The notes below the pieces were generated by a model. The model was given only the letters and a program-made list of their open reading frames with translations, made no database searches and had not been told where the DNA came from. A DNA stretch of 64,000 nucleotides from positions 337,194-401,193 of the forward strand of contig NZ_BBXD01000012.1 of assembly GCF_001570545.1 (NCBI RefSeq). The letters are read 5' to 3'. This DNA is from Herbidospora mongoliensis. Lineage in GTDB: Bacteria; Actinomycetota; Actinomycetes; Streptosporangiales; Streptosporangiaceae. The translations under genes and the position numbers were made by a program. This document shows, piece by piece, positions 42,613 to 50,782 of this stretch (within the stretch, counting starts at the first letter, position 1; each line of letters starts with the position of its first letter).

Positions 42613-43243
42613 CTACCGCGGCGGCACCGAAGCGGTGATGTGCCTGATGGGTGACGGCACGACCAACATCGGGGCGTTCCACGAGTCGCTGAACATCGCC
42701 GCCCTGTGGGACCTGCCGATCGTGTACGTGGTGGTCAACAACGGCCTCGGCATGGGCACCCCGGTGGAGCGTTCCTCCGCCGAACCCGAACTGCACAAGC
42801 GCGCCTCCTCCTACCGGATGGCCTCCGCCCGCGTCGACGGCAACGACCCCGCCGCGGTGTTCGACGCCGCCCGGGTGGCTCTGGACAGCGCGCGTGCGGG
42901 GCGGCCCTACCTGCTGGAGGCCGTGTCGGCCCGGCTCAAGGGGCACTCCGTGGTCGACCCGGCCCGCTATCGCAGCCGGGAGGAGGCCGAGGCGCTCAAG
43001 GCCGCCGACCCCGTGGCCGCCTATGCCGTCCACCTGCACGAACAGGGGCTGCTCACCGATGAGCTCATTGCTCAGATCGACGCCGAGGCCACCGCGATCG
43101 TCGCGGATGCGGCCCGGTTCGCCGACGCGAGTCCACATCCTGACGTGACGACGTTGTTCGACTACACGTATGCGACTCCCGTACCGAACGACTCCCGCCG
43201 TCTGCCGGGCGATGCGCTGTTCCCGGCGGGGGTGTCGGTATGA
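42611..43243 (+). pseudogene. 2-oxoacid dehydrogenase E1-alpha subunit, 5'-truncated
   Basis: About 210 C-terminal residues of a pyruvate/acetoin-type E1-alpha remain, beginning at YRGGTEAVMCLMGDGTTN (the thiamine diphosphate motif GDG...NN) and continuing to FPAGVSV. Roughly the first 145-150 residues, including substrate and cofactor contacts and the start codon, are absent, and the sequence upstream of 42611 belongs to the opposite-strand TetR gene. A frame can be read from 42470 but its first 45 residues are antisense TetR. The ATG of E1-beta overlaps its stop (ATGA). Not expected to be functional. Confidence 0.82.
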
Positions 43244-44239
43244 GCGTCATCAGCTACCGGCAGGCTCTGCACGACGCGCTGCGCGGTGAGATGCTGCGGG
43301 ACGAGAACGTCTTCCTGATCGGCGAGGAGATCGGGCTCTTCGAGGGGTCGTACAAGATCACTGTCGGCATGCTCGCCGAGTTCGGGCCCAAGCGGGTCAG
43401 GGACACCCCGATCGCCGAAGAGGGCTTCACCGGTGCGGCCATCGGCGCCGCGATGCTCGGGCTGCGGCCGGTCGTGGAGATCATGACGATCAACTTCTCG
43501 CTGCTGGCGCTGGACCAGATCGTCAATCACGCCGCCAAGATCTACGGGATGTTCGGCGGGCAGGCCCGGGTGCCGATGGTGATCCGCACTCCCGGCGGCG
43601 GCGGGCAGCAGCTCGGCGCCACCCACTCGCAGAACATCGAGCTGTACTACGCCTTCGTGCCCGGGATGAAGGTCGTCGCGCCCTCCAGCCCGGCCGACGC
43701 GAAGGCGCTCATGCTCGCGGCGATCCGCGACGACGATCCGGTGCTCGTGCTGGAGAACCTCGCCCTCTACAACACGACCGGCGAGGTGCCCGACCACGAC
43801 GAGCCCGCCGAGATCGGCAAGGCGGCCGTGACCCGCCCGGGCGCCGACATCACCGTGGTCGCCTACTCCCGGATGGCGGCTGTGGCCCTTCAGGTCGCTT
43901 CTCGGCTCGAAGACGAAGGCATCGACGTCGAGGTCGTCGACCTGCGGAGTCTTCGTCCCCTCGACCGGGACACGATCGTCGCCTCGGTGCGGAAGACCAA
44001 CTGCGCGGTCGTCTTGGAGGACGACTGGCTGACGTATGGGATCGGGGCCGAGATCGCGGCGACCATCTCCGACGGCGCGTTCGACTGGCTCGACGCGCCT
44101 GTTCGCCGCGTGGCGATGGCCGAGGTTCCTCTTCCGTACGCCAAACCGCTGGAGACCGCCGCCCTGCCCCTCCGCGGCCGACGCGATCACCGCCATCCGC
44201 CAGACCCTCGACGCCGTCGCCCGGAGGACATCCTCATGA
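43240..44239 (+). pseudogene. 2-oxoacid dehydrogenase E1-beta subunit with frameshift near its end
   Basis: A nearly complete E1-beta transketolase-like subunit (about 310 residues in frame, with IAEEGFTGAAIGAAMLGLRP and FGGQARVPMVIRTPGGGG). At the run of four C at 44167-44170 the frame shifts: one extra C turns the expected PSAADAITAIRQTLDAVARR, seen intact in the next frame, into LRGRRDHRHPPDPRRRR. The proper stop would be the TGA at 44237-44239, overlapping the E2 ATG. Instead the shifted frame runs into E2 and makes one 649-residue reading frame. Loss of the last 20-odd residues may be tolerated, but with E1-alpha broken the enzyme is probably dead. A sequencing error in the C run is possible. 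Confidence 0.8.
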
Positions 44240-45189
44240 TCGACATCCTGATGCCGCGCCTGTCCGACACGATGACCGAAGGCGCCATCTCGACCTGGCA
44301 CAAGAAGCCCGGTGACCACGTCGTACCGGGGGATGTCCTGGTCGACATCGAGACGGACAAGGCTCTCATGGAGTACGAGGCCTACGAAGCCGGGACCCTG
44401 GCCGAGATCCTCATCACCGAAGGCCAGAACGCGCCCATCGGGGCTCCGATCGCCCGCCTCGACAACGGAGTCGACGACACGACCACGCCTGTCGGGAGCG
44501 CTGAGACCGGTGCGTCGGTCGCCGACGATCGTGCTGATCGGCGGGCGGCGAGTCCGTTGGTCCGCAGGCTCGCCCGGGAGCGCGGCATCGACTTGGCCAC
44601 CGTGGCGGGGACCGGTCCGGGTGGACGCATCGTCCGCGCTGACCTCGACGGGTTGCCCGCCGATGTCGGTGTGCCGGGTGCGGGAGGGTGCGTCGTCCGC
44701 GCGGACTCCGACGCCTTGCCGACTGATATCGACGTGCGCGGCACGGGCTCTCGTCCGGGCGTGGAAGAGTCCTTTGCCGCGTCCGTTTCTGGGGGATCGG
44801 ACCTGCGTGAGCCGCGGCCGGTGCCGTTCGACCCTCTTCGCCGGGCCGTCGCGGCCCGGCTGACCGAGAGCGGCACGACCGTTCCCACCTTCACCGCGAC
44901 CGCCTCGGCCGACGTCGAAGATCTGCTGGCGCTACGCGTCCAGATCAACCAGGCCTGCACGGGCGCTGATGTGAAGGTCAGCGTCAACGACCTGCTGGTC
45001 CGTGCCGTCGCGCTCGCTGTCGGCGCCGCACGAGCGGAACTGTCCCTGGCGGGAGAGACCGTCATCGCGCGCAGGCGCATCCACTACACGATCACCGCCG
45101 ACCACCGGATCATCGACGGCGCTCTCGCCGCCCGATTCCTCGCCACCCTCACCGAACTGCTCGAACACCCACTGCGAATCGTGGCATGA
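44236..45189 (+). pseudogene. Dihydrolipoamide acyltransferase (E2) with internal deletion
   Basis: 317 residues from the ATG at 44236 (GGAGG upstream). The lipoyl domain with its lysine (DIETDKALMEYEAYEAGTLA) and the E3-binding region (SPLVRRLARERGIDLATVAG) are intact; the linker holds a degenerate duplication (IVRADLDGLPADV and VVRADSDALPTDI). The catalytic domain keeps its beginning (PLRRAVAARLTESG) and its end with the catalytic TADHRIIDGA, but NDLLVRAVALA jumps directly to VGAARAELS. About 90-110 residues of the acyltransferase core are missing in frame, around 45010-45020. Confidence 0.78.
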
Positions 45190-45231
45190 CCGTCGTCACG
45201 GCGGGCGTGGGCCATCGAACCGACAGCGCCT

Positions 45232-45771
45232 TCAGGCGGTGCGCAACCGGCGGAGCAGCCCGATCTCCCCCGCGTTCTTCATCAGCTCGATGTTCACCCA
45301 GGCGAGCACATGTCCCAGCGGCAGGCCCCCACCGGCGAACCAGTCGCTGCGCGAGGTGGCGTCGAGGTCGTCATCGGTCAGCGAGTCCAAAGCCTCGATC
45401 CAGCGCTGACGGCACGCCGTCAGCCAGGCGACCCCGGCCTCCGCGTCGCCCGGCCACGGGGTCACCGCCGCGCTCTCGGCGAAGTCGAGGGTCTTCCCCG
45501 AGGTGTAGGCGTCGCCGAAGGTGTGGCTGTAGGCGTGGTCCCACCAGAAGCCGACGTGCCACATCACCCATCCGACGCTGGTCATCGGGGCGGGGTCGGG
45601 CTCCGGCATGGCCCAGTCGGCGGACCAGGTGCCGTCCGGGCGGGGGCGTACCGACCAGGAGCCGGGGGCGGGCTCCCACACGCACTCCTCATCGGTCAGT
45701 TTCTCCAGGTTGAGCTCCGTGAGCGACCAGGAGACGTCGAACTGCCAGCGCAGCAGGGGAAGCGTGTTCAC
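45232..45771 (-). CDS. DinB-family protein
   Basis: A 179-residue four-helix-bundle protein of the DinB/MDMPI group: LTELNLEKLTDEECVWEPAP at the start, the metal-ligand-bearing MTSVGWVMWHVGFWWDHAYS, and the C-terminal GLPLGHVLAWVNIELMKNAG, which supply the three expected histidine positions. Relatives include mycothiol- and bacillithiol-dependent enzymes. Monocistronic, between the E2 remnant and ridA. Confidence 0.85.
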   Translation of the reverse strand: MNTLPLLRWQFDVSWSLTELNLEKLTDEECVWEPAPGSWSVRPRPDGTWSADWAMPEPDPAPMTSVGWVMWHVGFWWDHAYSHTFGDAYTSGKTLDFAESAAVTPWPGDAEAGVAWLTACRQRWIEALDSLTDDDLDATSRSDWFAGGGLPLGHVLAWVNIELMKNAGEIGLLRRLRTA

Positions 45772-45848
45772 CGGGACAACCTACGGCTCGGCCAGGGTGA
45801 TCCACTATCGAGTTGTCGCCGATCCGTCGCGCTGTCACGATCTCGCAC

Positions 45849-46220
45849 ATGATCACCCCTGGCTCGATCGTTCCTGATGGCGGCGGCTACCGCCACACGT
45901 ACGAGGTCGTCGCCCCCGCGCGCCTGGTCCATGTCTCGGGGCAGATTCCGGTGGCGCCGGACGGCACCCTCCCGGACGGCTTCGCCGCGCAGTGCCGGCA
46001 GGTCTGGGCCAACGTGGCGGCCGCGCTGGCTCATCACGGGATGGGCCTGTCGGACCTGGTGAAGGTGACCACGTTCCTGTCGGACAGGGCGTATCGGGGA
46101 GAGAACTCCGCCATCCGGCGCGAGGTGCTCGGCGATCACGCCCCGGCTCTGACGGTCATCATCACGGGCATCTACGACGAGGCATGGCTGCTGGAAATCG
46201 AGGCCGTCGCCGCCCAGTAG
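45849..46220 (+). CDS. RidA family protein
   Basis: A 123-residue trimeric YjgF/RidA-type enamine/imine deaminase. Recognisable stretches are ARLVHVSGQIPVAPDGTLP, QCRQVWANVAAALAHHGMGL and KVTTFLSDRAYRGENSAIR. The Arg that marks true RidA deaminases (in R-x-C-V-E) is not present at the end, where LLEIEAVAAQ is found, so it belongs to one of the Rid sub-families with other substrates. ATG at 45849 chosen because MITPGSIVPDGGG begins the conserved region. Confidence 0.88.
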   Translation: MITPGSIVPDGGGYRHTYEVVAPARLVHVSGQIPVAPDGTLPDGFAAQCRQVWANVAAALAHHGMGLSDLVKVTTFLSDRAYRGENSAIRREVLGDHAPALTVIITGIYDEAWLLEIEAVAAQ

Positions 46221-46240
46221 AGACCACCGGCCCGCGTTCG

Positions 46241-46345
46241 CGTTTCACGGGCCGCGTCTGTCTGGACTTCTGCTCCCGCTTCACGGGGCCCCTGCCTTGG
46301 CCTGCGTCTCGCTTCACGGGGAGGCCCGCCTGGGTCTGCGCTCGC
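46241..46345 (+). repeat. Short tandem repeat, about 33-36 bases, three degenerate units
   Basis: The word CG(C/T)TTCACGGG recurs at 46241, 46277 and 46310, each followed by a CTG/GCCTGG(T/G)CTGCG-like tail. The units diverge but keep spacing of 36 and 33 bases. It fills the gap between ridA and the end of the TetR gene. Confidence 0.6.
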
Positions 46346-46347
46346 GA

Positions 46348-46902
46348 TCATCCACCTGGAGTCGCGCCGTAGCGCAGCCCGTCGTACAGGATCGTGCAGA
46401 TGCGTACCGCGTCGTCCTCCCAGCCCTTGGCGCGCATCCCGCAGATGCCGCCGAGGGCGCGCAGGACCACGCGCCCGCTGACGCCCCCGCGCAGGAGGCC
46501 GGCCGCGATGCCTGCGGCGAGCAGGTCGTCGAGGGCGCGGGCCATCTCCTCGCGGGTGTCGTCGAAGACGGGGGAGTCGGTCGCCGTGATGCTCTCCAGC
46601 GCCTCACCCATCCCCTTGCTCATCGCCGAGTGCTCCACGAGGAGCAGCAGGAAGATGCGCAGGGCTTCGTCAGGGGCGTGCCGCGCGAGCAGTTGTCCGG
46701 AGGTCGCGCAGAGGTCGGCGACCTCCTGGCGGTAGACCTCCGCGACGAGCGCTTCGCGGGTGTCGAAGTGGCGGTAGAGGGTGCCGACGGCCACGCCGGC
46801 TCGGCGGGCGATCTCCTCCACGTGCGCGTCGTCGTCGGCGAGGAACGCTTCCCGCGCCGCCGCCAGAAGCGCTTCACGGTTGCGGCGGGCATCGGCGCGC
46901 AA
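46348..46902 (-). CDS. TetR-family transcriptional regulator
   Basis: A 184-residue repressor: LRADARRNREALLAAAREAF, the helix-turn-helix VEEIARRAGVAVGTLYRHFD, and a ligand-binding helical domain. The TTG at 46902 is preceded by GGGAGAGACCG and starts at the conserved region; a longer frame from 46962 runs through the promoter. It is divergent from the SDR remnant and probably regulated that gene. Confidence 0.88.
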   Translation of the reverse strand: MRADARRNREALLAAAREAFLADDDAHVEEIARRAGVAVGTLYRHFDTREALVAEVYRQEVADLCATSGQLLARHAPDEALRIFLLLLVEHSAMSKGMGEALESITATDSPVFDDTREEMARALDDLLAAGIAAGLLRGGVSGRVVLRALGGICGMRAKGWEDDAVRICTILYDGLRYGATPGG

Positions 46903-46982
46903 CGGTCTCTCCCTAAAGTGTCTGGTTCCGTTTATGTGTACAGTTTCCGGAGTCCGGTTCACCTTATCGAAGGAGTACCCCC

Positions 46983-47197
46983 GTGACGACCGAGAACGAA
47001 AGCCTGGCCGGCCTCCGAGTGCTGGTCACCGGCGGTAGCCGAGGCCTGGGAGCCGCGACGGCCCGCCGCTTCGCCGCCGCCGGCGCCACCGTACTGACGG
47101 CCTCGCGAACCGCGCCCACGGAGGTCCTGCCCGCCGTATTCATCCCCGCCGGCCTCCGGCCCGACGCGCGGACGGCGGCATCATCCCCGTTGTCTGA
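46983..47197 (+). pseudogene. SDR gene with internal deletion
   Basis: The GTG at 46983 has GAAGGAG upstream and starts a classical SDR: LAGLRVLVTGGSRGLGAATA, followed by GATVLTASRTAPTE. After about 56 residues homology stops. The expected SDR C-terminus ADGGIIPVV with its stop (TGA 47195-47197) is found 50 bases further in a different frame. So the start and end of the gene survive but the middle, about 190 codons including the catalytic Tyr-Lys, has been lost. The original frame reads on into the VOC gene by chance. Confidence 0.72.
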
Positions 47198-47222
47198 GCC
47201 GCCCCATACCGAAGGAGCCCTG

Positions 47223-47555
47223 ATGAACTTCAGCCTGACCTCACTGATCGTGGACGCCGCCGACCTGGAGAGCGAGAGTTCCTTCTGGCACGGACTGCTC
47301 GGCGGCTCGATCACGAAGACGGCCACCCACCACTTCCTGCGGATCGACGGTTTCCCCGTGATCGTCATCCAGCACGCCCCCGGGCACGCACCCGGTGCCT
47401 CCCAGCAGATGCACTTCGACCTCGCCACCGACGACGTGGACACCGCACACCAACGGGTGCTCACCGCAGGCGGCCGACGACTGCGACCGACGGGTGACGC
47501 CGCAGGGGTGTACGCCAGCCCGGCCGGCCACCCCTTCTGCATCCGCCCGGCCTGA
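47223..47555 (+). CDS. VOC-family (glyoxalase-like) protein
   Basis: A 110-residue vicinal oxygen chelate protein: MNFSLTSLIVDAADLESESS, SFWHGLLGGSI, QMHFDLATDDVDTAHQRVLT and the end ASPAGHPFCIRP. It starts at the ATG at 47223, preceded by GAAGGAGCCCTG. The longer in-frame reading from 46983 is an accident of the SDR deletion. Small family members of this type bind drugs or act as glyoxalases; the role is unknown. Confidence 0.82.
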   Translation: MNFSLTSLIVDAADLESESSFWHGLLGGSITKTATHHFLRIDGFPVIVIQHAPGHAPGASQQMHFDLATDDVDTAHQRVLTAGGRRLRPTGDAAGVYASPAGHPFCIRPA

Positions 47556-47559
47556 GACC

Positions 47560-48114
47560 ATGACCGTCGTGCTCCATACTCCGCCCCACGAACCGGGGCC
47601 GCCTCTGACGCTCCGCCCCTGGGCGGAAGAGGACATCCCCGACCTGATCGACGCCTATCGCGACCCGGTGATGCGCCAATGGACCAGGTCCCACGTCGAC
47701 GACGAGCGAACCGCCCGGCGCTGGATCGACACGCAGGAGAGGGGCTGGAGCGAGGGCACCCGGCTCAGCTTCGCCGTGCTGGAGCCGGAGGCCGATCGCG
47801 CCCGCCTGGTGGCCAATGTGGTCGTGAAGGGAGTCACGGTCGGAGGGGCGTCCGCCGAGGTGGGCTACTGGACCACTCGCGCCGCACGGGGGCGGGGCAT
47901 CGCCGGCCGGGCTCTTGAGGTGGTGACGATCTGGGCTTTCGCCGCGCGGGGGCTGCGAACGCTGCGGCTGCTGCACCAGGTGGACAACCAGGCTTCGTGC
48001 CGGGTGGCGCAGAAGTGCGGATACGCGCTGGAAGCGGTTCTTCCCCCTCTTTCGCCGTACCCCCGCGACGGGCACCTTCACGCCAGACACGCTCCTCAGG
48101 TGCCACCGGCATGA
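47560..48114 (+). CDS. GNAT-family N-acetyltransferase
   Basis: A 184-residue acetyltransferase of the RimJ/RimL-like group: LTLRPWAEEDIPDLIDAYRD at the start, EVGYWTTRAARGRGIAGRAL with the CoA-binding R-G-x-G-I/A pattern, and LLHQVDNQASCRVAQKCGYA. Substrate unknown; ribosomal-protein or small-molecule N-termini are typical. Starts four bases after the VOC stop and ends at a strong terminator. Confidence 0.88.
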   Translation: MTVVLHTPPHEPGPPLTLRPWAEEDIPDLIDAYRDPVMRQWTRSHVDDERTARRWIDTQERGWSEGTRLSFAVLEPEADRARLVANVVVKGVTVGGASAEVGYWTTRAARGRGIAGRALEVVTIWAFAARGLRTLRLLHQVDNQASCRVAQKCGYALEAVLPPLSPYPRDGHLHARHAPQVPPA

Positions 48115-48117
48115 CGA

Positions 48118-48144
48118 ACGGCCCGGTGCGATGCACCAGGCCGT
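48118..48144. terminator. Hairpin between convergent GNAT and FtsX-like genes
   Basis: ACGGCC-C-GGTGC, loop GAT, GCACC-A-GGCCGT: an 11-bp stem with one mismatch in the 43-base gap between two convergent genes. Confidence 0.65.
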
Positions 48145-48157
48145 CCAGAGGACATTC

Positions 48158-49144
48158 TCAGCCGATGTGGGCCAGTACCCTCGGCCGCATCACCATCGCC
48201 GCCATGGACGCCACCGCGGTCAACACCGCCACGACCAGGATCGGGATCGTCGAGATCTCCACCCCGGCGGAGGCCACGATCACCGCCGCCGTCGCCGTCA
48301 GGCTGAGGACCGTCGTCGCGAGCAGGAGGCTCGTGGTGATCGTCGTCTGCCGGCCCATGTACGCCGTCAGCGCCGCCCCCACCACCAGAAGTGATCCCAC
48401 CACGCCCAGCACCGGCGGCAGCGTCTCGGTGGTCACGTCGCCGGAGGCCAGCATTTCCGCGTGGGTCATCACGTCGTAGTCGCTGCCCAGGGCCGCGCGC
48501 AGCCGCTCCCGCAGCTCACCCGGGTCGACGCCGGCGTCGCCCTGGATGTGTACGGACTCGATCTCCAGCTCCCCGACCAGGTCGGCCGCCGACATCGGCA
48601 GCACGCCCAGCGTTCCCCGTACATCGAAATTGGGGTTTCCCCCTGAGTCGGTCACGCCGGTGATCTCGAACGATCGGTTCGCCCCGTTCCCGTGGACCGT
48701 GATCGTCTCGCCGACCTCCAGATGGAGCTGCTCGGCGGTGCGCCGGTCGAGGACGGCGTCGGAGGCGCCCTTGGGGGCCTCGCCCTCCATACCGGGAGTG
48801 GAGGCCAGCAGTTCCATGTCGAGGGCGACGGCCTCCAGCGGTACCAGCGAACCGAAGCCCACCAGGCCGACACCGCCTCCCTGGACGGGGATGGCCTCGG
48901 CCACGCCCGGGACGGCCCTTATCTCGGTCAGGGTCGTCTGTGGCAGGGAGGGGATCGAATCGACGCCAGGGTAGCCCGCGGGCAGAACGGCCGCGTCAAT
49001 CGGAGAATCGTCGCCGGACAGGAAGCGGGCGACGTGCCAGCCCGCTCCCGAGAGGTGGAGCCCCGTGCCGATCAGGAGCAGACCGGCGACGGCTGCGACG
49101 ATGCAGACCGCCAGCGCCCTGAGATGGCGGCTGGTGCCCGACAT
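48158..49144 (-). CDS. FtsX-like/ABC-permease-related membrane protein
   Basis: A 328-residue protein. One N-terminal membrane helix (ALAVCIVAAVAGLLLIGTG) is followed by an extracellular domain of about 180 residues like the MacB periplasmic core (VPGVAEAIPVQGGGVGLVGF, RTAEQLHLEVGETITVHG, SSxY-type DYDVMTHAEMLAS) and three C-terminal helices (LGVVGSLLVVGAALTAYM, LLLATTVLSLTATAAVIVA, IPILVVAVLTAVASMAAM). The order resembles half of an FtsX/MacB permease, but no ABC ATPase is adjacent. It could be a partial permease that has lost partners. Confidence 0.65.
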   Translation of the reverse strand: MSGTSRHLRALAVCIVAAVAGLLLIGTGLHLSGAGWHVARFLSGDDSPIDAAVLPAGYPGVDSIPSLPQTTLTEIRAVPGVAEAIPVQGGGVGLVGFGSLVPLEAVALDMELLASTPGMEGEAPKGASDAVLDRRTAEQLHLEVGETITVHGNGANRSFEITGVTDSGGNPNFDVRGTLGVLPMSAADLVGELEIESVHIQGDAGVDPGELRERLRAALGSDYDVMTHAEMLASGDVTTETLPPVLGVVGSLLVVGAALTAYMGRQTTITTSLLLATTVLSLTATAAVIVASAGVEISTIPILVVAVLTAVASMAAMVMRPRVLAHIG

Positions 49145-49190
49145 GAACTTCCCCCATACGAGTCATCTGAAAAGGTCTCAAATGGGTCAA

Positions 49191-49222
49191 CACCGCCGGG
49201 CTGTAAATAAAGCCCGACGGTG
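49191..49222 (-). terminator. Hairpin downstream of the streptogrisin gene
   Basis: CACCGCCGGGCT and AGCCCGACGGTG form a 12-bp stem with one mismatch around an AT-rich loop, between the protease stop and the start of the FtsX-like gene on the same strand. Confidence 0.6.
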
Positions 49223-49247
49223 CTGATTCAGCCGAAAACTTTACGGT

Positions 49248-50684
49248 CTACGGACGGGTGTAGGCGAGGGTGAAGCTGCCCGAGCCGCTGTAGGCGTGGA
49301 CGCGGTACCGGTAGGTGCCCGCGCTGCCGTTGTAGGTGAACGCCTCATCCGGGGCGGAGCTGGTGCCGCTGGCGACGTTGGTCCAGGTCGAGCCGCTCAG
49401 GCGCTGGAGGTAGAGGTCGAAGTCGACCCCGTTCGGGCCGTCGAGGCACAGGCGGTGGGTGCCGGCGCTGGCGCTGAACTGGGCGCTGTAGACGTTGCCG
49501 CCGCTGCTGACCGTGCCGGAGGAGGTGCTGGCGTAGCCGGAGCAGGTGGAGCCGCCGCCACCGCCGCCCGAGGTGGTCAGGGTCAGGCCGTAGACCGACA
49601 GGATCTCGTTGACGGGCTGGAAGTAGGTGGTGCCGCCGCTGCTGCAGTTGCCGCTGCCGCCGGAGGTGACGCCCTGGGCCTGGGTGCCGGAGATCCACCC
49701 GCCGCCCGAGTCGCCGGGCTCGGCGCAGACGTTGGTACGGGTGACGCCCGAGACGGTGCCCTGGGAGTAGGTCACGCTCGTGCCGATCTGCTGGACGGTG
49801 CCGCAGTGCCAGCCGGTGGTGGAGCCGGAGCGGCAGATCGAGCCGCCGACGACCTGCGCCGTCGAGCCCGCCACGTTCGCGGAAGTGCCGGCGATGGTCG
49901 GGGTCGAGACCCAGTTCGCGTTGGTGGCGACCCAGGCGTAGTCGTTGCCGGGGAACGAGGACCCCTGGAAGGTGCCCTGCGCGACCTGGTTGTAGCCCGT
50001 CGTCGAGTTGCCGACGTTGCCACAGTGACCGGCGGTGACGAACCCGTTGGTGGTACCGCGGGTGATCGCGAAGCCGACGGAGCAGCGGCCGCCGCCGATG
50101 TAGTAGGCGTCACCACCGCGGATGTTGTAGAAGGGCACGGGCTGCTCGCTGGTCGCGACGAAGCGCACGGCCGACTTGTCGACCCCGGCGGCGGCCACGA
50201 ACGCCTCGGCGGCGGCCTGGTCGCGGGTCTCGACGACGACCGAGTTGGTCTTCACGTCCACGTAGTAGACGGGCACCGTCTGCGGGGCCGCGGCGGCGTC
50301 GAGCTTGTCCTTGAGCGCGGTCAGGTCGCCCAGGGAACGGGTCACGAGCTGCGCCTTGGCGCCGCCGGCGATGATGGCGGGAACCTTGGCGGCGTCCGCG
50401 GTGGCCACCGTCAGAGAGTTCGCGGTGTCGCCGCTGAGCCAGGAGCCGCCGAACGAGGCGCCGAGGTCGGTGCGGACCTTGCCTTCGAGCTTGCCGAGCC
50501 GCGCCTCGTTGATGAGGCGGAGTTCGGCCTGCTCGGCCGAGAGGTGCAGGTCGCGCTGGAGGGCCTCCAGCATCGAGGGTGCCGGTTTCGCCGGCGCCGC
50601 GACTGCGGCCGGAGCGGAGGACAGGACGAGGGCGAAGCCCATGGTGAGGGCGCTCGCCGCGCTCAGGATGTGCCTGCTGCGCAT
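49248..50684 (-). CDS. Secreted streptogrisin-type serine protease with C-terminal PPC domain
   Basis: A 478-residue preproprotease of family S1E. A signal peptide ends APAAVAAPA; the alpha-lytic-protease pro-region (about residues 35-190, DLHLSAEQAELRLINEARLG) serves as folding chaperone. The mature protease has the His in GFVTAGHCGN, the Asp in PGNDYAWV and the Ser in CAEPGDSGGGW, with paired cysteines. After a GGGGGGS linker, a pre-peptidase C-terminal-type beta domain (about residues 380-478, FDLYLQRLSGSTWTNVASGT) follows. A good GGAG site precedes the ATG. The LysR gene upstream on the same strand may be unrelated. Confidence 0.93.
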   Translation of the reverse strand: MRSRHILSAASALTMGFALVLSSAPAAVAAPAKPAPSMLEALQRDLHLSAEQAELRLINEARLGKLEGKVRTDLGASFGGSWLSGDTANSLTVATADAAKVPAIIAGGAKAQLVTRSLGDLTALKDKLDAAAAPQTVPVYYVDVKTNSVVVETRDQAAAEAFVAAAGVDKSAVRFVATSEQPVPFYNIRGGDAYYIGGGRCSVGFAITRGTTNGFVTAGHCGNVGNSTTGYNQVAQGTFQGSSFPGNDYAWVATNANWVSTPTIAGTSANVAGSTAQVVGGSICRSGSTTGWHCGTVQQIGTSVTYSQGTVSGVTRTNVCAEPGDSGGGWISGTQAQGVTSGGSGNCSSGGTTYFQPVNEILSVYGLTLTTSGGGGGGSTCSGYASTSSGTVSSGGNVYSAQFSASAGTHRLCLDGPNGVDFDLYLQRLSGSTWTNVASGTSSAPDEAFTYNGSAGTYRYRVHAYSGSGSFTLAYTRP

Positions 50685-50782
50685 CGATTCTCCTTGGGGG
50701 CTGGGAGTGCCCTGAACGTAATCTCCAGAACCACTCCCAGAGGAGCCGTCGTTTGCCCCCCTATCATCGTGTTATGTCCCGC

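Noticed and set aside
43240-45189. A natural E1-beta-E2 fusion protein of 649 residues
   Set aside because: The expected E1-beta C-terminus exists in the next frame and ends exactly at the E2 start, so the fusion is a frameshift artefact or mutation.
46241-46345. CRISPR array
   Set aside because: Only three imperfect units, no uniform spacers and no cas genes.
46983-47555. A natural SDR-VOC fusion
   Set aside because: The SDR part lacks its core and its true C-terminus is out of frame; the VOC gene has its own ribosome-binding site and ATG.
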